From an uncultured Sutterellaceae bacterium (GTDB taxonomy: Bacteria; Pseudomonadota; Gammaproteobacteria; Burkholderiales; Burkholderiaceae_F), in the NCBI GenBank assembly GCA_947253615.1, contig CAMYAA010000054.1, positions 1 through 6,583 of the forward strand: a DNA stretch of 6,583 nt, given 5' to 3'. Below are positions 1 to 6,583 of this stretch, piece by piece. Each line of letters starts with the position of its first letter. Position 1 is the stretch's first letter. The position numbers were made by a program, and so were the translations under genes. The notes under the pieces are model-generated. The model did not search any database. It was not told the origin of the DNA and worked only from the letters and a program-made list of their open reading frames with translations.

Positions 1-43
1 TCTAGTACGGTCTCGTGGGCTCGGAGATGTGTATAAGAGACAG
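1..43 (+). other. Nextera sequencing adapter (not genomic)
   Basis: Positions 10..43 match the Illumina Nextera transposase Read-2 adapter. It ends at 25..43 in the 19-bp Tn5 mosaic end AGATGTGTATAAGAGACAG. Positions 2..9 (CTAGTACG) match the Nextera i7 index N702 as it lies in the adapter, and the leading T is the last base of the P7 flow-cell sequence. This is library-preparation sequence and not a transposon in the organism. Any reading frame through it is spurious: the mosaic end translates as the well-known artefact peptide MCIRDS, and the open frame at 15..350 starts inside the adapter. Confidence 0.98.
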
Positions 44-960
44 TCATCCACTTCAGCGTCCTTCGTGGCACCACCCGTTAACACGCGGGAGGAACGAACG
101 ACAACAACACCGTCCTTCGTGGCTTTTTCAAGCACCGGCCAGATGGCCTTGTGAATGTTACCGTTACCCACACCCGCGGAAACGATACCCTTGTAACCCG
201 CCTTCAAGAGAGCTTCAGCTTGAACGCCTTCAACACCAGCGTGGTTGTAAACGATGCCAACCTTCGGTAAAGCCGTTAAGTTGTCAACGTCAAAGGGAGC
301 GGGCAATTGCGCACGGAAATGAACAGATTCGTAATGAACCTTGTTGTTGATGATGTAGCCAACCTTACCGTAGTTACCGGCTTGGAACGTATCGGGCTGC
401 GTCGTGTTGGTCTTGTTGACGTCACGAGCGCCAACCACGATGTTGTCCATCGCTACCACAACGCCTTCCTTGGCAGTGGCAGGATCAGCAGCGGCTAACA
501 CAGCGTTATAAAGGTTACGCGGACCATCAGCACCTAAAGCGGTGGAGGGGAGCATAGCGCCAACGAGAACCACCGGCTTCTTGCAATGGTTCGTTAACTG
601 GAGGAAGTACGCCGTTTCTTCCATCGTGTCGGTCCCGTGCGTAATCACGAAGCCGTCATACTTGGAGCAGTCAGCATTGATCGTCTTGGCAAGCTTCAAC
701 CAAACTTCGTCGCTCATGTCTTGCGAACCAATCTTGGCCACTTGAACCGGCGTAATGTTGGCGATCTTGGCTAATTCAGGAACGGCAGCCACTAAGTGGT
801 TGACGCTCACTTTACCCGCGGTGTAAGCGGAACCCGTCGAAGAGGCACCCGCCCCAGCAATCGTACCGCCCGTGGCTAAAACAGCAATGTTAGGAAGGGC
901 GAAGGCAGCGCTCGAAATGGCAGCAATACCTAAAGCAACCAAAGAAGATTTGAGTTTCAT
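44..960 (-). CDS. ansB: Type II (periplasmic) L-asparaginase, 3'-truncated by fragment end
   Basis: The product hydrolyses L-asparagine to aspartate and ammonia in the periplasm. My minus-strand translation gives 305 residues from ATG 960..958 and runs into the adapter without a stop. The E. coli enzyme is 348 residues, so about 45 are missing. A signal peptide (MKLKSS, then a hydrophobic stretch) should be cut after Ala21, leaving a mature start of LPNIAVLATGGTIAG. The family catalytic set is present: Thr33 and Tyr46, Ser79, Thr110-Asp111 in VITHGTDTMEETAYFL, Lys183 and Glu303 (E. coli mature T12, Y25, S58, T89, D90, K162, E283). Cys98 and Cys126 match the E. coli disulfide. GGAG at 970..973 sits 9 bases before the start. 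One oddity is Leu137 in GAMLPST, where the family usually has Arg. The truncation is a library cut, not a pseudogene. The gene is divergent from argG. Confidence 0.95.
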
Positions 961-995
961 GGTCATTCACTCCAAAAAGTGGTTGTTGGTCACGC

Positions 996-1019
996 TCAGA
1001 CTGAAACCCTTCAGTCCGA
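996..1019 (-). promoter_or_regulatory. RNA hairpin in the ansB leader
   Basis: Read as minus-strand RNA, UCGGACUGAA (1019..1010) pairs with UUCAGUCUGA (1005..996) around a GGGU loop. This gives ten continuous pairs, one of them G-U. On the plus strand the same position is an A-C mismatch, so the fold favours the asparaginase transcript. It lies 35 bases before the start codon and 22 bases before the GGAG ribosome binding site. No T-run follows, so it is not an intrinsic terminator. It could stabilise the mRNA or bind a regulator; the function is unknown. Confidence 0.45.
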
Positions 1020-1303
1020 AAGAACGTAACTTTTAAAGAAAGCCGTGATGTGGTTGGTCATAGAACGTTTCTCGTGAGTGCTCGGCCCCGTTTGGGTTTT
1101 GTTTTTCGGAGACAACGACAAACCGATAACGCAGATCACACGGTCAAAGAAATTTTAATGTTAGGACATAGAAAATGGGAACCGAAAAGCCCGCCTTTTG
1201 ATTAAAGCCCTTAAGGATTGATTTGACTTACAAAGACAAAGGGTTAACGAGTAACTAGAAAGGGATAACAAAACGCGATTTTTGTACTCCGATAACCCAT
1301 CTA

Positions 1304-1355
1304 TTGTCGACGCAAGGAGGGGGATTTCGACCAGAGTCATGCGTTTGTCGACAAA
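1304..1355. repeat. TTGTCGAC repeat pair with 12-bp palindrome
   Basis: TTGTCGAC occurs at 1304..1311 and again at 1345..1352, 41 bp apart, which is close to four helical turns. The second copy is the core of the perfect palindrome TTTGTCGACAAA (1344..1355). Downstream, TTGTCG (1345..1350), a 16-bp gap and TATAGG (1367..1372) form a weak sigma-70-like promoter reading toward argG, so a protein bound to the palindrome would cover its -35 box. The bound regulator, if any, is not recognisable. Confidence 0.35.
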
Positions 1356-1423
1356 TTGTTGAACGCTATAGGCACATCACCGCACAGCGGTTGAGATGGT
1401 CGTACTAAGGCGGAAAAGAGGGC

Positions 1424-1454
1424 TTCACGGCTTGTGAATTTCGGACATAATTCA
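1424..1454 (+). promoter_or_regulatory. Probable argG promoter with overlapping dyad
   Basis: TTCACG (1424..1429, four of six matches to the -35 consensus) and CATAAT (1446..1451, five of six to the -10) are 16 bp apart, giving a predicted start near 1458 and a leader of about 55 nt. The -10 box is covered by a perfect dyad, TGAATT (1435..1440) and AATTCA (1449..1454), with 8 bp between the arms. The half-sites resemble those of the E. coli ArgR box (TGAAT, four A/T bases, ATTCA), but the spacing is wrong for a single standard ArgR box. An operator overlapping the -10 would act by repression. Confidence 0.45.
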
Positions 1455-1460
1455 TTTCAC

Positions 1461-1480
1461 GTTTGAGGAAAACCTCAAGT
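1461..1480 (+). promoter_or_regulatory. Hairpin in argG 5' leader
   Basis: GUUUGAGG (1461..1468) pairs with CCUCAAGU (1473..1480) around an AAAA loop: six Watson-Crick and two G-U pairs in the plus-strand RNA. The G-U positions become mismatches on the other strand, so the fold belongs to the argG transcript. It ends 16 nt before the ribosome binding region AAGGTAGG (1497..1504) and has no T-run. ACCT (1472..1475), which overlaps the 3' arm, could instead pair with AGGT in the ribosome binding site, giving two competing folds. Confidence 0.4.
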
Positions 1481-1503
1481 TTCAAAAAAGTAAAACAAGG
1501 TAG

Positions 1504-2853
<1,350 letters not shown>

Positions 2854-2861
2854 TCGCCTGC

Positions 2862-2996
2862 TCGGGTAGGCAAACCGCGAGGACTTGCCCCCCCCCTCAA
2901 GCCCTCGTGAGATTTCCCGAAATCAAAAGTCTTGAGAGACAAACCTACCGCGATCCGAGAGAGAAGCCCTTTCCTTCTCTTTTGGATCGTTTTTTT
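2862..2996 (+). ncRNA. Folded argG 3' UTR, candidate small RNA with C9 loop
   Basis: Directly after argG, GGTAGG (2865..2870) can pair with CCTACC (2944..2949) and close a loop holding three hairpins. The first (2876..2909) has an 11-pair stem with one A-C mismatch and a loop of nine C and one U (2888..2897). The second is GATTT/AAATC (2911..2924). The third is GTCT/AGAC (2929..2940). The terminator with its U-run follows within two bases. A stem with a C-rich loop plus a terminator U-tail is the usual build of Hfq-dependent 3' UTR-derived small RNAs that target G-rich ribosome binding sites. No known family was recognised. The call rests on manual folding only, and the C-run could also be a sequencing or amplification length error. 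Confidence 0.3.
2951..2996 (+). terminator. Intrinsic terminator of argG
   Basis: A 16-pair stem (2951..2966 with 2974..2989, two G-U pairs) with the 7-nt loop CCCTTTC is followed at once by seven T (2990..2996). This is a textbook Rho-independent terminator, 97 bases after the argG stop codon. It separates argG from the downstream exporter gene. Confidence 0.95.
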
Positions 2997-3173
2997 GTCA
3001 CTTTTATCAAAAATACCACCTAATAGGTAATCCTTTTGGAAAAGCTATCAGCCTCATTCATTTTGAACAATTCCTTATTTTGATCATTCCCATTTTTGAG
3101 GCGCACCCCTCGCAATCCCACGTTAACTCTGAGGTTGGGGAAATCCCTTATCTTGAGTAAAACACTCGGAAAT

Positions 3174-3248
3174 AATAATGACTCTCAATACGGCAAAAAG
3201 TTATTGATAATTAAACTCAATAAAATTATGAGAACGGTTATCAATAAA
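3174..3248. promoter_or_regulatory. Cluster of Fur/Zur-like boxes
   Basis: Compared by hand with the 19-base Fur consensus GATAATGATAATCATTATC, three sites score well: 3174..3192 (12 of 19), 3200..3218 (13 of 19) and 3230..3248 on the minus strand (13 of 19). The last two contain the inverted repeat TTATTGATAA (3201..3210) and TTATCAATAA (3238..3247). A possible promoter (3204..3232) lies among them. The consensus is nearly all A/T, so an AT-rich background raises chance scores. The site fits a Fur-family metal regulator acting on the exporter gene, but the particular protein (Fur, Zur or Mur) cannot be told. Confidence 0.4.
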
Positions 3249-3356
3249 AACAAAAATCCTTTGAATTGACTGTAAATACTGGTGTATAGCGTATTGAAAA
3301 TGGTTCTTAAATAACCTAACCCTTTTTTAGTTCCTTGGGTTAATAGAAAATCAATG

Positions 3357-3376
3357 AGATTTTGTTATCATTATCA
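3357..3376. promoter_or_regulatory. Fourth Fur/Zur-like box
   Basis: Read on the minus strand from 3375, GATAATGATAA matches the first 11 bases of the Fur consensus without a gap; over all 19 positions the score is 12. The plus strand reads GTTATCATTATCA (3364..3376), which also resembles half of a Zur site. It lies about 75 bases before the exporter start codon, within the expected leader or near a promoter I could not identify. Confidence 0.35.
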
Positions 3377-3394
3377 AAAATGAAATGAATAACC

Positions 3395-3433
3395 CTTTGT
3401 CCTTTTTGGAAAAGAGAAAAAAGGTCAACAAAG
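3395..3433 (+). promoter_or_regulatory. Leader hairpin abutting the exporter ribosome binding site
   Basis: CTTTGTCCTTTTT (3395..3407) pairs with AAAAAGG (3418..3424) and ACAAAG (3428..3433), with a 3-nt bulge TCA and the 10-nt loop GGAAAAGAGA. This makes 13 pairs, ending four bases before the ribosome binding site AAGG (3438..3441). TCCTT (3400..3404), part of the 5' arm, can instead pair with AAGGA (3438..3442), so the hairpin and a form that masks the ribosome site exclude each other. It does not match the NiCo (czcD) riboswitch as I know it. Confidence 0.35.
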
Positions 3434-3451
3434 AGACAAGGATTGAAAACG

Positions 3452-4483
3452 ATGAAAGAAGACAATATCGCTTTAATGCAAGGCGAAAACTTTAGTGGCC
3501 ACGGACGTGGCGATTCGCGCTGGGAACATACGGCTGAAAAGGCCAAGTTCTCGGTATTAGGTTTGGCGGTGGTGCTGACGTTAGGGTTCTCGATTGTGGA
3601 ATTGGTCGGGGGCTATATGTCCAACTCCTTAGCATTGATCGGGGACGCCGGTCATATGGTGACGGACTCCGCGAGCTTATTGTTCGCGTTAGTGGCTAAC
3701 CGTATGGCGCAACGTGGTGCTGACTCGGATCACTCCTTTGGTCACGGTCGTGTGGAAGTTTTAGCCGCGTTTGTGAACGGCTTAGTGATGTTAGGTGTGG
3801 TGATTTGGTTATTCTGGGAAGCGGCTCATCGCTTAATGACGCCAGAAACCGTTTCGGGCGAATCCGTGATGTTTATCGCCATCATCGGCTTGATCATTAA
3901 CGTTTTAGTGGCTTGGCGCCTCTCGCGTGACCAAAAGAACGTGAACACCCGTGCGGCTTTAATCCACGTGTTAGGGGATATGTTAGGTTCGCTCGCGGCG
4001 ATCATCGCGGGGGCGGTGATTTGGGCCGGTGGTCCGACGATCGTGGACCCGCTCTTATCGATGTTCGTGGGCTTATTGCTGTTGAAGGCAACCTACGGGA
4101 TCTTGAAGGAATCGAGCTCCATCTTGTTGGACGGGGTCCCGGGCGACTTGAATTACTTCAAGGTGGGTCGCTTAATGGAATCGATCCCGGGCGTTGAACG
4201 CTTACATGACTTACATATCTGGACGATGAGTCCGGGTCACATTGCGATTCAGTGCCACGTGCATATCGAAAGCTATGAATGCTGGCCCCGTATTTTGGAT
4301 GCGATTCGCACGACGCTCTATAAAGAGTATGGAATCTCGCACGTCACCGTGCAGCCCGAATGGAAGTTCGATGCGAATAACGCCGACTGCGCAGTCTGCC
4401 AAGAAGGACTTTGTCCGCCTGACTTCGGGCTCGACCCCAAAGCTGATAATGAGCTCAAACTCGACGCTAAGGTCTTGAGCTAA
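3452..4483 (+). CDS. CDF-family zinc (Zn/Cd/Co) exporter, CzcD/ZitB-like
   Basis: The product is an inner-membrane antiporter that expels divalent metal, most likely zinc, in exchange for protons. The 343 residues show six membrane segments (about 35-55, 60-83, 101-122, 137-157, 168-192, 196-214) and a cytoplasmic C-terminal metal-sensing domain. The transport site is His68/Asp72 in segment 2 (GDAGHMVTD) and His172/Asp176 in segment 5 (HVLGD). The HxxxD/HxxxD pairing marks the zinc group rather than the Fe/Zn (DxxxD in segment 2) or Mn groups. DSDHSFGHGRVE (91..102) is the conserved loop after segment 2. The segment 4-5 loop is not histidine-rich. The tail carries CAVCQEGLC (Cys313, Cys316, Cys321), a possible extra metal site. 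ATG 3452 was chosen because AAGG (3438..3441) is 10 bases upstream; the in-frame TTG at 3443 is only one base from it. The upstream Fur/Zur-like boxes suggest metal control. Confidence 0.92.
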   Translation: MKEDNIALMQGENFSGHGRGDSRWEHTAEKAKFSVLGLAVVLTLGFSIVELVGGYMSNSLALIGDAGHMVTDSASLLFALVANRMAQRGADSDHSFGHGRVEVLAAFVNGLVMLGVVIWLFWEAAHRLMTPETVSGESVMFIAIIGLIINVLVAWRLSRDQKNVNTRAALIHVLGDMLGSLAAIIAGAVIWAGGPTIVDPLLSMFVGLLLLKATYGILKESSSILLDGVPGDLNYFKVGRLMESIPGVERLHDLHIWTMSPGHIAIQCHVHIESYECWPRILDAIRTTLYKEYGISHVTVQPEWKFDANNADCAVCQEGLCPPDFGLDPKADNELKLDAKVLS

Positions 4484-4485
4484 AA

Positions 4486-4555
4486 CCCCGCAACCTCTCT
4501 AAGGAGAGGGAGGAAGCCTCCGGATGACTGGTCACGGAGGCTTCCTCACGTGGGG
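4486..4555 (+). other. Compact three-way-junction fold after the exporter gene
   Basis: Two bases after the exporter stop codon, CCCCGC (4486..4491) pairs with GTGGGG (4550..4555), with one G-U pair. It encloses two adjoining hairpins: CCTCTC/GAGAGG with a TAAG loop (4494..4509), and a perfect 13-pair stem (4510..4522 with 4535..4547) with a 12-nt loop. Only two unpaired bases sit at each side of the junction. No T-run follows on the plus strand. On the minus strand four T follow the closing helix, too few for a confident terminator. It may protect the exporter mRNA end or be part of an RNA element; no known family was recognised. Confidence 0.4.
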
Positions 4556-4574
4556 AGCTTGAGAATGCGTCAAG

Positions 4575-4610
4575 GTGCAAAAGTTGATTGTTCAAATCGA
4601 ATTTTTGCAC
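4575..4610. other. Long hairpin / inverted repeat in exporter-pyrG gap
   Basis: GTGCAAAA (4575..4582) and TTTTGCAC (4603..4610) form a perfect inverted repeat. It continues inward through three more pairs, one bulged G (4599) and GATT/AATC, to the 5-nt loop GTTCA. Neither strand has a T-run after it, so it is not an ordinary terminator. The sequence TAAAAT (4611..4616) directly follows and, with TTGTTC (4588..4593) 17 bp upstream, could be a weak promoter. In that case the repeat would be an operator. Confidence 0.35.
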
Positions 4611-4660
4611 TAAAATAAAAGCGTTTTTGAACACTAACCGACGTGGATTCGGTCGACATT

Positions 4661-4704
4661 GAGCGCCTTGCTTGGATCACTAAGAAGGCGCTTTAGATTT
4701 TTTT
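4661..4704 (+). terminator. Intrinsic terminator upstream of pyrG
   Basis: AGCGCCTT (4662..4669) pairs with AAGGCGCT (4685..4692). The stem extends by a G-U pair outside and, past one bulged G, by CTT/AAG inside, around the 8-nt loop GGATCACT. TTTAGA and then seven T (4698..4704) follow. It lies 177 bases after the exporter stop codon and 60 bases before the pyrG -10 box, so it insulates pyrG. It may end the exporter transcript or a short RNA made inside the gap. Confidence 0.85.
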
Positions 4705-4764
4705 GGATCCATGACCTTGAAAAAAGTTTGGGGGAAACCCCGATAAGAAAGGGTCAACTCGGGG

Positions 4765-6461
<1,697 letters not shown>

Positions 6462-6481
6462 TCGGTTCGATTCACAAAATC

Positions 6482-6528
6482 AAAAGGTTGTCCATCTCGG
6501 CATTGGCGCGGAGATGGCAACCTTTTTT
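6482..6528 (+). terminator. Intrinsic terminator of pyrG
   Basis: AAAAGGTTG and CCATCTC (6482..6498, with T6491 bulged) pair with GAGATGGCAACCTTTT (6511..6526). This gives 16 pairs around a 12-nt loop, with T continuing to 6528. It begins 20 bases after the pyrG stop. The minus strand also ends the stem in TTTT followed by GATTTT, so it could act in both directions. Confidence 0.93.
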
Positions 6529-6537
6529 CTATTGGGG

Positions 6538-6583
6538 CTGTCTCTTATACACATCTCCGAGCCCACGAGACCGTACTAGATCT
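6538..6583 (-). other. Nextera sequencing adapter, reverse complement (not genomic)
   Basis: Positions 6538..6571 are the exact reverse complement of the adapter at 10..43, starting with the mosaic end CTGTCTCTTATACACATCT (6538..6556). CGTACTAG (6572..6579) is the N702 index in read orientation and ATCT continues into the P7 sequence. Genomic sequence therefore ends at about 6537. Confidence 0.98.

Larger units (their letters stand above)
2997..3451. other. AT-rich intergenic region upstream of the CDF exporter
   Basis: These 455 bases contain no credible gene and are visibly richer in A/T than their surroundings. They hold the palindrome ACCTAATAGGT (3018..3028), several Fur/Zur-like boxes (3174..3248 and 3357..3376) and a leader hairpin (3395..3433). 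The best promoter candidates for the exporter are TTGATA (3204..3209), 17 bp, TATGAG (3227..3232), lying inside the boxes, and TTGAAT (3261..3266), 18 bp, TATAGC (3285..3290). Both are partial matches and I cannot choose between them. Either implies a leader of 150 to 215 nt. Confidence 0.75.

Noticed and set aside
25..43. Tn5 mosaic ends at both window ends, resembling a transposon with terminal inverted repeats
   Set aside because: They are part of complete Nextera adapters with index bases. No transposase or cargo gene is present.
15..350. Open plus-strand frame of 111 codons
   Set aside because: It begins inside the adapter (peptide MCIRDS) and runs antisense to ansB, so it is an artefact.
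1127..1140. CRP-like site before ansB (TGTGATC on the minus strand)
   Set aside because: Only one half matches; the second half (TTATC) is far from TCACA, and no promoter lies at a fitting distance.
2865..2949. tRNA-like layout: closing helix with three hairpins in 85 nt
   Set aside because: There is no T-loop TTCGA motif, no proper anticodon stem, no acceptor end, and the loops and stem lengths do not match a tRNA.
3031..3414. Near-repeat TCCTTTTGGAAAAG (3031) and TCCTTTTTGGAAAAG (3400)
   Set aside because: Low-complexity A/T runs; a single pair of short copies in AT-rich DNA is expected by chance.
3395..3451. NiCo (czcD) riboswitch in the exporter leader
   Set aside because: The known family has a four-way junction with conserved G-rich segments, and nothing like that is visible here.
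3340..3546. 68-codon minus-strand frame before and inside the exporter gene
   Set aside because: It overlaps the exporter start antisense, and its hydrophobic look comes from the AT-rich leader. No ribosome site or family resemblance.
4510..4547. Perfect 13-pair stem as intrinsic terminator of the exporter
   Set aside because: No T-run follows on the plus strand (ACGTGGGG). The better terminator is at 4661..4704.

Overview
The window is one piece of bacterial chromosome (about 44..6537) with Illumina Nextera adapter sequence still attached at both ends. Codon choice is even, with roughly half G+C by eye. The CTP synthase and the long-type argininosuccinate synthase read like Burkholderiales (Betaproteobacteria) proteins. 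A moderate-G+C host-associated member such as Sutterellaceae would fit, but this is inference from recalled family sequences, not a database search.

Layout: (1) adapter, 1..43. (2) A periplasmic type II L-asparaginase (ansB) on the minus strand, 960 down to 44, cut off by the fragment end before its C-terminus. (3) A 552-bp divergent intergenic region with an RNA hairpin in the asparaginase leader, a GTCGAC-centred palindrome with a partner repeat, and a probable argG promoter and leader with several hairpins. (4) argG, 1513..2853. (5) A folded 3' untranslated stretch with a nine-cytosine loop, ending in a strong intrinsic terminator (2951..2996). (6) A conspicuously AT-rich 455-bp region with Fur/Zur-like operator sequences and a hairpin next to the ribosome binding site of the next gene. 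(7) A CzcD/ZitB-type zinc cation-diffusion-facilitator (CDF) exporter, 3452..4483, with a cysteine tail. (8) A 334-bp gap with a compact branched fold, a long hairpin, an isolated terminator and the pyrG promoter. (9) pyrG, 4818..6461, followed by its terminator. (10) Reverse-complement adapter to the end.

Each gene appears to be its own transcription unit, separated by terminators or divergent orientation. The metabolic links are loose: asparaginase releases aspartate and ammonia, ArgG consumes aspartate for arginine synthesis, and PyrG uses glutamine nitrogen to make CTP. The CDF pump is unrelated metal homeostasis.

The coding content is ordinary housekeeping. I see no defence system, mobile element, CRISPR array or new gene cluster. 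The points worth a second look are in the non-coding DNA: the argG 3' region as a possible C-rich-loop small RNA, the compact fold behind the CDF gene, the isolated terminator before pyrG, the argG leader, and the metal-regulator-like boxes upstream of the exporter.
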